From Polaribacter sp. (GTDB taxonomy: Bacteria > Bacteroidota > Bacteroidia > Flavobacteriales > Flavobacteriaceae): a stretch of 6,434 nt of DNA. The stretch is taken from assembly GCA_003537695.1 (NCBI GenBank), contig DPRC01000048.1, positions 15,487-21,920 on the forward strand, given 5' to 3'. How positions within the stretch are numbered: position 1 is the stretch's first letter; each line of letters opens with the position of its first letter. The notes under the pieces were generated by a model. That model was not told the origin of the DNA, did no database searches, and saw only the letters and a list, made by a program, of their open reading frames with translations. The position numbers were made by a program, and so were the translations under genes. Of the stretch, positions 1 to 5,799 are shown in pieces.

Positions 1-542
1 CAACCACAAAAAATGTTTTAATGTTGGGGTATATGAATGCAGCGGCTTTTGAAAAAACAAAAGAGACAAAACTAGTTACTTTTTACTCTCGCACTAAAAA
101 ACGCTTGTGGACCAAAGGAGAAGAAAGTGGAAATACACTCCAATTGGTGGACGTGCAGTTAGACTGCGATCGTGATAGCTTATTAATTTCAGTGCAACCA
201 AATGGCCCCACATGTCACAAAGGTTCTGATACTTGTTGGAATGAGAAGAATACGCCGAATTATGGTTTCTTTTCAAGTTTAGAAAAGACCATTACCGAGA
301 GAGTCGCGAATAAAGATATTGAAAAATCCTATGTTGCTAGTTTATTTGACAAAGGCATTAATAAAATCGCTCAAAAAGTAGGGGAAGAAGCAGTTGAAAC
401 TGTGATTGAAGCAATGGACAACAATGACGAACTGTTTTTATATGAAGCTGCTGATTTATTATTTCATTATTTAATGCTGCTACAGGCGAAAGGTTTTACA
501 TTAAAGGACATCGAAGCTGAGCTCATCGGCCGACAGAAGTAA
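1..542 (+). CDS. hisIE: HisIE, bifunctional phosphoribosyl-AMP cyclohydrolase / phosphoribosyl-ATP pyrophosphatase (5' end outside window)
   Basis: This cytosolic enzyme carries out steps 2 and 3 of histidine biosynthesis: the HisE domain removes pyrophosphate from PR-ATP and the HisI domain opens the adenine ring of PR-AMP. The frame is open from the first bases, reading TTKNVLMLGYMN, so the ATG at 21 is internal; roughly 20 N-terminal residues lie upstream. Counting from that internal Met, the HisI metal-binding motifs are DCDRD (48-52) and GPTCHKGSDTCW (62-73), giving the conserved cysteines C49, C65 and C72 and the acidic residues D48, D50 and D52. The HisE part begins near residue 84 and shows the MazG-like motifs KVGEEAVE (119-126) and EAADLLFHY (142-150). 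Both active sites look intact. In Bacteroidota hisIE is commonly the last gene of the his operon, and the hairpin 30 bp downstream fits that; the rest of the operon is not visible here. Confidence 0.97.
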   Translation, partial: TTKNVLMLGYMNAAAFEKTKETKLVTFYSRTKKRLWTKGEESGNTLQLVDVQLDCDRDSLLISVQPNGPTCHKGSDTCWNEKNTPNYGFFSSLEKTITERVANKDIEKSYVASLFDKGINKIAQKVGEEAVETVIEAMDNNDELFLYEAADLLFHYLMLLQAKGFTLKDIEAELIGRQK

Positions 543-571
543 CCGATACGGGTTAGAAACCTCCTTATAAA

Positions 572-602
572 AGCACTCAAATAAAGAACTTATTTGGGTG
601 TT
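572..602 (+). terminator. Hairpin terminator candidate after hisIE
   Basis: A 13-bp stem (left arm 572-584, right arm 590-602) has two G-T wobbles and otherwise perfect pairing around a 5-nt AGAAC loop. It starts 30 bp after the hisIE stop. The run after the stem (TATCTAGC) is only weakly U-rich, with a better T tract at 631-641. A smaller ATAAGT/ACTTAT hairpin (615-629) directly precedes that T tract and may add to termination. Confidence 0.55.
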
Positions 603-726
603 ATCTAGCTTGCAATAAGTTGTACTTATCTTTCCTTTTTTAAAGCGGTATGCGCACTTCCTTTTTAGATAAAAAAAATTAATTATTTAAATAATAGCAT
701 TAATTTTACTGCATAAAAAATACAGT

Positions 727-1653
727 ATGAAGCTTCAGAGATCTCAGTCATTAATTATTATCGCTTTCATTTTTATTTATGTTATTTGGGGATCTACCTA
801 TCTTTTCAATAAAATTGTAGTCACAGAATTGCCTCCATTTTTCATTGGTGCTATCCGATTTATCACTGCAGGAATTTTGATAATGACCATTGCTAAGTTT
901 CTAAAATTAAAATTAGGCATTACAAAAAAGCAATTCTTAAATTGTTTTATTGCTGGTTTCTTGTTTTTGGTATATGGCAACGGTGTTTTTGTTTGGGCTC
1001 TAAAATATGTAGATAGTGGTTTTGCCGCTTTATTAGCCTCTACACAACCTTTGTTCGTGCTTTTGTTAATGCGTTTAGTAGATCGGAAACCCATGCAAAA
1101 AAAATCTATTTTAGGAGTTTTATTGGGTTTATTAGGAATGTATTTATTGGTAAGTCAGCAGGATATTACTTCTTCAGAAGGAAGTGTTTTAGGAATTTTT
1201 ATGATTTTCACCTGCGTCCTGAGTTGGAGTTATGGCAGTGTATTTGTTTCAAAAGCAGATTTACCACAAAATTTCTTTGTGAGTACGGGGTATCAAATGT
1301 TAATTGCGGGAAGCATGTTGCTTTTGGGAAGCTTCATTTTTAATGAAGCTTGGGTATCTCCATTGCATTGGAGCTTGGAGGCAAAGGGATCCATGCTTTT
1401 TCTTATTCTTTTTGGTGGAATTATAGCATTTACCTCCTTTAACTATTTGTTAAAAATGGTCTCCACAGAAAAAGTAGCAACTTCTGCCTATGTAAATCCA
1501 ATTATCGCAATGCTTTTAGGTTGGTATGTGCTGGACGAGTCCCTTACTCTTCAATCCATCATTGCCTCTGTAATTTTATTATCTGGGGTCTATTTTATTA
1601 CCACGCGAAAGAGAATTGCCAAGGTGACTGCTGATGAATCTGTAAAACCTTAA
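727..1653 (+). CDS. EamA/DMT-superfamily inner-membrane permease
   Basis: This is a 308-residue inner-membrane transporter of the drug/metabolite transporter superfamily (EamA repeat, RhaT/YedA-like), probably an exporter of small metabolites or amino-acid-like compounds; the substrate cannot be read from sequence. About ten hydrophobic helices are visible, near residues 8-28, 36-57, 71-91, 97-116, 126-144, 153-173, 184-204, 222-242, 253-269 and 274-292, forming two five-helix EamA repeats. The motif IWGSTYLFNK (20-29) is typical of the first helix of this group, and AYVNPIIAMLLGW (254-266) followed by DESLT (270-274) is typical of the second repeat. The C-terminus is short and basic (TRKRIAK), consistent with a cytoplasmic end. 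Length is normal for the family. ATG 727 is the first start in frame; no Shine-Dalgarno sequence is seen, as is usual in this phylum. It follows hisIE in the same direction, but the intervening hairpin argues for a separate transcript. No clear promoter was found in the very A/T-rich leader. Confidence 0.92.
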   Translation: MKLQRSQSLIIIAFIFIYVIWGSTYLFNKIVVTELPPFFIGAIRFITAGILIMTIAKFLKLKLGITKKQFLNCFIAGFLFLVYGNGVFVWALKYVDSGFAALLASTQPLFVLLLMRLVDRKPMQKKSILGVLLGLLGMYLLVSQQDITSSEGSVLGIFMIFTCVLSWSYGSVFVSKADLPQNFFVSTGYQMLIAGSMLLLGSFIFNEAWVSPLHWSLEAKGSMLFLILFGGIIAFTSFNYLLKMVSTEKVATSAYVNPIIAMLLGWYVLDESLTLQSIIASVILLSGVYFITTRKRIAKVTADESVKP

Positions 1654-1735
1654 CAATTGTTTCGAATAATTTGTAAGCGATGCCTGGCGGTATTTAAAGG
1701 ATTATAAAGGCTTTTGGGATGCCTCTCAATACTAT

Positions 1736-2194
1736 TTAAAAATTCTTTTTAATCCTCGCTAAGTCTCTTTTATTGTCTCGATCCTTAATAACTTCTCGCT
1801 TGTCATGCGTTTGTTTTCCTTTTGCAAGTGCGATCTCTAGTTTGGCAAAACCTCGGTCATTAATAAACAGTTTTAAGGGTACAATTGTATTTCCTTTTGC
1901 CTCCACATCTCTTTTCAAACCGCGCAGTTCCCGTTTGTTAAGTAGCAACCTTCGCTCACTTTTAGGTTTGTGATTAAAGTGATGCCCGAACATATATTCT
2001 TGGATATACATATTTACAATGAACAATTCCCCACCTTCATTAAACTCACAAAAGCTTTCTGTTATCCTAGCTTGGCTTAATCTTATAGATTTTATTTCTG
2101 TTCCTGTCAATTGAATTCCAGCCACAAATTTGTCTAGAATTTCAAATTCAAAACGGGCTTTTTTATTTTGTATGTTGATGTTTTTTTGAACCAT
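1736..2194 (-). CDS. smpB: SmpB, SsrA (tmRNA)-binding protein
   Basis: SmpB binds tmRNA and brings it to stalled ribosomes for trans-translation, which tags the unfinished peptide and frees the ribosome. The 152-residue product matches the family throughout: NKKARFEFEILDKF near the N-terminus, the core motif GIQLTGTEIKSIR, the RNA-contact stretch HKPKSERRLLLNK, then LKLFINDRGFAKLEIALAKGK and the basic C-terminal tail HDKREVIKDRD...KRDLARIKKNF, which enters the ribosomal decoding centre. I place the start at ATG 2194 (MVQKNINIQ). A TTG sits directly before it at 2197 and an out-of-frame ATG at 2204, but MVQK is the usual kind of start and fits the promoter at 2218-2225. The gene is convergent with the permease (82-bp gap) and divergent from the lipoprotein gene. 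The ssrA gene itself is not in this window. Confidence 0.97.
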   Translation of the reverse strand: MVQKNINIQNKKARFEFEILDKFVAGIQLTGTEIKSIRLSQARITESFCEFNEGGELFIVNMYIQEYMFGHHFNHKPKSERRLLLNKRELRGLKRDVEAKGNTIVPLKLFINDRGFAKLEIALAKGKQTHDKREVIKDRDNKRDLARIKKNF

Positions 2195-2217
2195 CAAGAA
2201 TCATTTTTTAATTTTAA

Positions 2218-2225
2218 CAAAGATA
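2218..2225 (-). promoter_or_regulatory. smpB promoter -7 element
   Basis: Read on the - strand this is TATCTTTG, an exact match to the Bacteroidota -7 consensus TAnnTTTG, ending 23 nt before the smpB ATG at 2194. The -33 region is poor (TTTC-like, 2241-2248). The predicted leader is under 20 nt. Confidence 0.6.
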
Positions 2226-2230
2226 CATTT

Positions 2231-2253
2231 TTACATTCGGGAAAGAAATGTAA
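2231..2253. repeat. Inverted repeat in the smpB/lipoprotein divergent promoter region
   Basis: TTACATT (2231-2237) is the exact reverse complement of AATGTAA (2247-2253), with 9 nt between them (16 bp centre to centre, about one and a half helical turns). It lies between two outward-facing -7 elements, and its right arm shares three bases with the lipoprotein -7 element (2251-2258). Its position suits a regulator binding site, but A/T-rich DNA makes short repeats common. Confidence 0.35.
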
Positions 2254-2258
2254 TTTTG
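2251..2258 (+). promoter_or_regulatory. Promoter -7 element for the DUF6503-like lipoprotein
   Basis: TAATTTTG matches the Bacteroidota consensus TAnnTTTG exactly and ends 33 nt before the ATG at 2292. The expected -33 position holds only a T run (about 2228-2232), so the -33 match is weak. Confidence 0.55.
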
Positions 2259-2291
2259 AGTTCTATTTTAGATTCCACTAAATAAAACCCA

Positions 2292-3035
2292 ATGAAACAA
2301 TTTGCGTACCTTTTTCTATTTCTTTTAATTGCTTGCTCAAAAAAAGAACAAGACTTAACTGCACAGCAAATCATTGACAAAACCATGCACTATTCTGGTG
2401 CAGATCAGGTAGCCAACGCTGCAATTAAGTTCAGGTTTAGAACCAAAGAATACACTGCGGTTAGAAAGCAAGGGGTTTTTGAACTTTCTAAACAATATTT
2501 TACGGCAGACAGTTTAAAGGTAAAAGAAGTGTTGTCCAATACTGGCTATACAAGGTTCATAAATAACAATGCGGTTCCGGTTGTGGATTCACTAATCGCA
2601 GATTCTGCAAATGCAATAAACTCTGTGCACTATTTTTCTGTGCTTCCTTTTGGTTTGAATAGTGCTGCTGTTCAGAAGAAACTATTAAAAAGTACTCGAA
2701 TAAAAGGAAAAGAATATTATAAATTAGAAATTCGTTTTTCTGAGCAAGGAGGAGGAGAAGATTTTGAAGATGTCTTTTTGTATTGGATTGGAAAAGAAAG
2801 TTTTCTAATTGATTATTTGGCGTACTCATATCATACAAACGGAGGTGGAATGCGTTTTAGGGCAGTGAAAAATCAAAATTGGACAGCAGGAATTCGTTTT
2901 GTTGACTATGACAATTACAAGCCCATGACTCCATCCATCAAATTCAACACGATCGATGCTGCCTTTAGAAACAAGGAATTAAAAAAAGTTTCTGAAATTA
3001 ATTTAGAAGCGATTGAAGTTGAACTGCTATTTTAA
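2292..3035 (+). CDS. Lipoprotein of unknown function, DUF6503-like
   Basis: This is a 247-residue predicted lipoprotein. The N-terminus MKQ is followed by a hydrophobic stretch (4-14) and the lipobox LIAC, with the acylated cysteine at residue 15. The mature part opens with CSKKEQD; the Lys at +3 and the nearby acidic residues partly resemble the surface-export signal described in flavobacteria, so an outer-membrane and perhaps surface location is possible but unproven. After AQQIIDKTMHYSGAD (24-38), an opening that is common in Bacteroidota lipoproteins of the DUF6503 group, the chain is rich in alternating polar and hydrophobic residues (KFRFRTKEY, YYKLEIRFSE, FLYWIGKESFLIDYL, GGGMRFRAV), which suggests a beta-rich, LolA/LolB-like sheet able to hold lipid. 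No catalytic motif is seen. Some databases name such proteins deoxyribose-phosphate aldolase; nothing here supports that. The gene has its own promoter and ends in a 4-bp tail-to-tail overlap with the next gene. Family assignment is from recall. Confidence 0.82.
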   Translation: MKQFAYLFLFLLIACSKKEQDLTAQQIIDKTMHYSGADQVANAAIKFRFRTKEYTAVRKQGVFELSKQYFTADSLKVKEVLSNTGYTRFINNNAVPVVDSLIADSANAINSVHYFSVLPFGLNSAAVQKKLLKSTRIKGKEYYKLEIRFSEQGGGEDFEDVFLYWIGKESFLIDYLAYSYHTNGGGMRFRAVKNQNWTAGIRFVDYDNYKPMTPSIKFNTIDAAFRNKELKKVSEINLEAIEVELLF

Positions 3036-3049
3036 GGTACCCTTAAAAT
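3029..3049. terminator. Palindrome spanning two converging stop codons, candidate bidirectional terminator
   Basis: ATTTTAAGG (3029-3037), the loop TAC (3038-3040) and CCTTAAAAT (3041-3049) form a perfect 9-bp hairpin. It contains the TAA of the + strand lipoprotein (3033-3035) and the last five codons plus stop of the - strand phosphatase. A T-rich run (3056-3064) follows on the + strand. The stem has only two G-C pairs, so termination strength is uncertain. Confidence 0.5.
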
Positions 3050-3526
3050 TTGGCTTATTTTTTTCGCGCCTTTAATGGTGACAATGTATACACTTGAATT
3101 GTCGTTGTCATTCATACTTTGATATTTCTCTTGAGCTAAAATTAGATTTACAAAGGCTGGAGTGGTGTTGCTGTGACCCACGATTAAGACTGTCTTGCCA
3201 AGCGTTGCTTTTTGAAACAGCGCATCATACATGCTATTGGTATCATACACTTGAACAGCGACACCTTTATTTACTGCAGTGGGTGTTGCCGTTTGTAATG
3301 TTCTTTTATAGTTGCTAGCATACACAGCATCCAAAGCAATGGAATCAAAGTATTTTGCCCACATATCAGCTCTTAATAGACCCTGTGAATTTAAATTTGG
3401 ATTGCTATTTGTTTGTACAGTTCTGTCTTTTTCCGCGTGGCGAATTAAGTAATATGTTGTACTTATTTCACTCGAGTTACAAGCACTTAACAGAATGAAA
3501 AATAATAAGAAGTGTAGTTTTTTCAT
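3032..3526 (-). CDS. Histidine phosphatase family lipoprotein (phosphoglycerate mutase fold)
   Basis: This is a 164-residue predicted lipoprotein with a histidine phosphatase (branch 1) domain, likely a phosphohydrolase acting outside the cytoplasm; the substrate is unknown. MKK, a hydrophobic segment (4-15) and the lipobox LSAC place the acylated cysteine at 16. The catalytic motif YLIRHAEKD (26-34) supplies R29 and the phospho-accepting H30; R75 in the SNYKRTLQTATP stretch and H118 in VLIVGHSNTTP complete the expected phosphate pocket, so the enzyme looks active. RHAEK in place of RHG is typical of the small SixA-like and lipoprotein members. I chose ATG 3526 because MKK directly precedes the hydrophobic core; ATG 3532 (MLMKK) is equally readable and adds two residues. 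The gene converges on the DUF6503-like lipoprotein, and both are envelope proteins, but they lie on opposite strands and need not act together. Confidence 0.93.
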   Translation of the reverse strand: MKKLHFLLFFILLSACNSSEISTTYYLIRHAEKDRTVQTNSNPNLNSQGLLRADMWAKYFDSIALDAVYASNYKRTLQTATPTAVNKGVAVQVYDTNSMYDALFQKATLGKTVLIVGHSNTTPAFVNLILAQEKYQSMNDNDNSSVYIVTIKGAKKISQILRVP

Positions 3527-3544
3527 GAGCATTCTTTTATTACA

Positions 3545-3552
3545 CGAAGATA
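3545..3552 (-). promoter_or_regulatory. Weak promoter candidate for the phosphatase lipoprotein
   Basis: Read on the - strand this is TATCTTCG, one base away from TAnnTTTG, ending 18 nt before ATG 3526. No convincing -33 element is seen. It is the best placed candidate, but one mismatch in A/T-rich DNA is weak evidence. Confidence 0.25.
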
Positions 3553-3728
3553 GCTAAAAAGAAAGCTGTTTCTTTTATAACTTTTGGAGTTTAGGAATAA
3601 GCGTGCTTTTGATGGCGAATTAAAGAAATACTCTGTGGTGTTGCTACGGCGATAAGTACTTGGTTTTGTGCTTCTTTCCGTCCCAATAAAATAAATGAGA
3701 ATAACTTGGAAAGTATTGTCATTACTCA

Positions 3729-3759
3729 TTTTATGACTGCTAAAAGTTTCTTACCTTTG
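3729..3759 (+). promoter_or_regulatory. ytxJ promoter
   Basis: The -7 element TACCTTTG (3752-3759) matches TAnnTTTG exactly and ends 27 nt before the ytxJ ATG. A T run (3729-3732) with a 19-nt spacer stands at the -33 position in place of TTTG. The predicted transcript would start near 3765, downstream of the in-frame starts at 3706 and 3733, which rules these out as translation starts for this transcript. Confidence 0.6.
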
Positions 3760-3770
3760 TTACAACAAAG
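3755..3770. repeat. 16-bp palindrome on the ytxJ promoter
   Basis: CTTTGTT (3755-3761) and AACAAAG (3764-3770) are exact reverse complements around a 2-bp AC centre. The left arm contains most of the -7 element and the right arm covers the expected transcription start. This is the classic place for a repressor operator; it may equally form a short hairpin at the 5' end of the mRNA. Confidence 0.4.
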
Positions 3771-3786
3771 CATTAAAAAAAATACA

Positions 3787-4188
3787 ATGGGTATATTTGG
3801 TAACATGTTTGGTGGTGCAAAGGATAGCGAGCCAAAATCAGAAAAAAAATCATATTTAAATTGGCTTCCGCTGACTTCTTTAGACCAATTAGAAACGATT
3901 AAAAAAGAGTCTAATTCAGGAGCTGTATTAATTTTTAAACACTCTACGAGATGCGGAATTAGTCGCATGGTTATCAAACAATTTGAAAAATTATTTACGG
4001 CGGACCACGAAAACTTAAAAGTATATTACTTAGACTTACTGAATTACAGAAATATTTCGGATGAAGTTGGTGCAAGCTTTCAAGTAGTGCATGCATCTCC
4101 GCAGTTAATTGTAGTAAGAAATGAGACGGCGGTGCACGATGCTTCGCACAACGATATTACGTTAATAAATTTATCTCGATTTATATAG
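3787..4188 (+). CDS. ytxJ: YtxJ, bacillithiol-system monothiol bacilliredoxin (BrxC-like)
   Basis: YtxJ/BrxC proteins have a thioredoxin-like fold and remove or transfer bacillithiol on oxidised protein thiols in the cytosol. The 133-residue product shows the family pattern: WLPLTSLDQLE (26-36), then AVLIFKHSTRCGISRMV (46-62) with the single active cysteine C56, then YYLDLLNYRNISDEV (80-94) and HASPQLIVVRN (102-112), where SPQ holds the cis-proline position, and the family-typical VHDASHNDI (116-124). There is one cysteine at the active site, so this is a monothiol enzyme. The start MGIFGNMFGG fits a soluble protein; a start at 3706 would add 27 residues but precedes the promoter. The length is normal. 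The helicase gene follows after 60 bp with no terminator, so readthrough is possible. Its presence suggests the organism makes bacillithiol, which is known in flavobacteria; the bsh genes are not visible here. Confidence 0.93.
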   Translation: MGIFGNMFGGAKDSEPKSEKKSYLNWLPLTSLDQLETIKKESNSGAVLIFKHSTRCGISRMVIKQFEKLFTADHENLKVYYLDLLNYRNISDEVGASFQVVHASPQLIVVRNETAVHDASHNDITLINLSRFI

Positions 4189-4194
4189 TATATA

Positions 4195-4227
4195 TTTGGT
4201 AAAAACCTATTTTAAGTCTTACTTTTG
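4195..4227 (+). promoter_or_regulatory. Helicase promoter (complete -33/-7)
   Basis: TTTG (4195-4198), a 21-nt spacer and TACTTTTG (4220-4227) match both Bacteroidota promoter elements, the best promoter in the window. The -7 element ends 21 nt before the TTG start at 4249, so the leader is only about 15 nt. The -33 box begins 7 bp after the ytxJ stop. Confidence 0.7.
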
Positions 4228-4248
4228 TAACTCAAAATTTGTAATCTT

Positions 4249-5799
4249 TTGGCAGACACAAACACTTCACAAGTAAAAGTAGGTAAAGAATTATACGGGT
4301 ATCAAAAAGATGCACTTCAAGAGATTTTTAATCGTTTTGAAACGGCACCTCAAGATTATCACTTGCTATACCAATTACCAACAGGAGGTGGAAAAACAGT
4401 TATATTTTCTGAGATTGTAAGACGTTATATAGAAACTTTTAAGAAGAAAGTTTTAGTCTTAACACACCGTATTGAATTGAGCAAACAAACCTCTAAAATG
4501 TTAGATGAGTTTGGTGTAAACAATAAAATCATCAATAGTACGGCGCAGTTAGATGATCAAAGTGATTACTTTTGCTTTGTTGCGATGGTAGAAACCTTGA
4601 AAAACAGGTTGACAGATGACAAATTAGACATTTCAGATATCGGATTGGTCATCGTCGATGAGGCGCATTACAATTCTTTTACCAAGATTTTTAAATTTTT
4701 TGATGATGCTTTTATACTTGGAGTTACTGCAACTCCTTTAAGTTCAAACATTAAGTTACCAATGTTTGAGAATTATCAGGAACTTTTTGTGGGAGAACCC
4801 ATTCATCACCTTATAGAAAGTGGCTATTTAGCGCAAGCAAATATGTATTCTTATAATGTTGGTTTGACTTCTTTAGAAGTAGGAGCCAATGGTGATTATA
4901 CTGTTAAATCTTCCGAAGATCTGTATATGAATACAGACATGCTTACGAAGTTAGTAAGTGCATACGAGGAAACAGCAAAGGGTAAAAAAACCTTAATTTT
5001 CAATAATGGAATTAACACCTCTATACAGGTGTTTCATGCATTTAAAAAAGCAGGATATCCAATTGCCCATTTAGACAATACCAATACTAAAAAAGAACGA
5101 GAACTTATTTTAAAATGGTTTCATAAAACACCAAATGCAATTATTAGTTCTGTGAGTATTTTAACTACCGGATTTGATGAACCTAGCATTGAGGCTATTA
5201 TATTAAACAGGGCAACGAAATCGCTTACTTTATACTATCAAATGATTGGTCGTGGTTCGCGTATTTTTGGAGAGAAAAACACCTTTGAAGTAATCGATCT
5301 CGGAAACAACTTCCATAGATTTGGTCCTTGGGGAGCAGATTTAGACTGGCAGAAAATGTTTAGAGCGCCGGACTACTATTTAGATGCAATTCTTTCCGAT
5401 GAAGAAATAGAGAATACCTTTAGATATGAATTTCCTGCAGAAATCAAAAAGGAATTTGAAAAATCGACAGATACCTATTTCGATATGAAAAAAGTATACA
5501 TCGATACGGTGAAAGCTGGAGAATCTTCAAAAAGGGTCTTAGAAAAATCGATTGTGCACCACGCAAAAATGTGTATCGAAAATAGTGAAGACGTTTTTGA
5601 TGCTTTGATTTTAGTGAAATTAATAGGTGAGGAGATTGATGACCGCATCAACCGATATGCCAAATGTATTTCAAAAAGCACCCATAATTTTGTAACCTGG
5701 TTAAAAGATGATTATCGCAAAAAACTAAATGCTTATTTGCGTACAAATTTTGACGAAGACTTTGAGGAGATTCATGGACACCCTCCAATCGAAGAATAA
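4249..5799 (+). CDS. SF2 DEAD/DEAH-box helicase, TTG start
   Basis: This is a 516-residue cytosolic superfamily 2 helicase/translocase (SSL2/RecQ-like arrangement of motifs). Visible motifs are the Q-like GYQKDAL (17-23), Walker A LPTGGGKT (43-50), Ia LVLTHRIEL (69-77), II VDEAH (136-140), III GVTATP (158-163), IV TLIFNN (248-253), V ILTTGFDEP (304-312) and VI QMIGRGSR (331-338) with the arginine fingers. All key ATPase residues are present. Residues from about 355 to 516 form a charged, probably helical C-terminal region without a recognisable nuclease, HRDC or zinc motif; its job is unknown. The frame is closed by TAA at 4228-4230 and has no ATG before Met84, which would lose Walker A, so TTG 4249 (MADTNTSQ) is the sensible start, supported by the promoter just upstream. 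No methyltransferase, nuclease or other defence partner adjoins it, so a repair or RNA role is as likely as defence. Confidence 0.93.
   Translation: MADTNTSQVKVGKELYGYQKDALQEIFNRFETAPQDYHLLYQLPTGGGKTVIFSEIVRRYIETFKKKVLVLTHRIELSKQTSKMLDEFGVNNKIINSTAQLDDQSDYFCFVAMVETLKNRLTDDKLDISDIGLVIVDEAHYNSFTKIFKFFDDAFILGVTATPLSSNIKLPMFENYQELFVGEPIHHLIESGYLAQANMYSYNVGLTSLEVGANGDYTVKSSEDLYMNTDMLTKLVSAYEETAKGKKTLIFNNGINTSIQVFHAFKKAGYPIAHLDNTNTKKERELILKWFHKTPNAIISSVSILTTGFDEPSIEAIILNRATKSLTLYYQMIGRGSRIFGEKNTFEVIDLGNNFHRFGPWGADLDWQKMFRAPDYYLDAILSDEEIENTFRYEFPAEIKKEFEKSTDTYFDMKKVYIDTVKAGESSKRVLEKSIVHHAKMCIENSEDVFDALILVKLIGEEIDDRINRYAKCISKSTHNFVTWLKDDYRKKLNAYLRTNFDEDFEEIHGHPPIEE

Larger units (their letters stand above)
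3527..3786. other. 260-bp spacer with coding-like composition, possible gene remnant
   Basis: This divergent spacer separates the phosphatase lipoprotein from ytxJ. Positions 3591-3700 contain about 38% G+C by hand count, against about 14% in 661-726 and 23% in 2205-2291. On the - strand a 43-codon ORF (3722 to 3591) ends at a TAA and is followed by a perfect 8-bp hairpin (AAAAGAAA 3557-3564, TTTCTTTT 3569-3576, loop GCTG), with the phosphatase -7 candidate just beyond. The translation (containing ILLGRKEAQNQVLIAVATP) resembles no family I recognise. I do not call it a gene; a decayed gene or a copy of a dispersed repeat are both possible. Confidence 0.4.

Noticed and set aside
540..555. TAACC...GGTTA hairpin at the hisIE stop codon.
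   Set aside because: Only 5 bp with no T tract; the hairpin at 572-602 is a far better terminator.
610..634. TATCTTTC at 627-634 with TTG at 610-612 as a promoter for the EamA permease.
   Set aside because: The -7 element has one mismatch and the spacer is only 14 nt, too short for this promoter class.
1654..1735. Convergent spacer between the permease and smpB, with GATGCCT repeated at 1679-1685 and 1718-1724.
   Set aside because: The repeat is direct, short and without flanking similarity; I found no convincing terminator hairpin in this spacer.
3438..3623. The 11-bp sequence TGGCGAATTAA occurs at 3438-3448 (inside the phosphatase catalytic motif) and at 3613-3623 in the spacer, where the - strand also reads LIRH, hinting at a duplicated phosphatase start.
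   Set aside because: Several 11-bp matches are expected by chance in a window this long, and similarity stops outside the 11 bases.
3706..3786. Longer ytxJ forms starting at ATG 3706 or ATG 3733.
   Set aside because: Both lie upstream of the TACCTTTG promoter's expected transcript start, and MGIFGNMFGG at 3787 is the family-like N-terminus.
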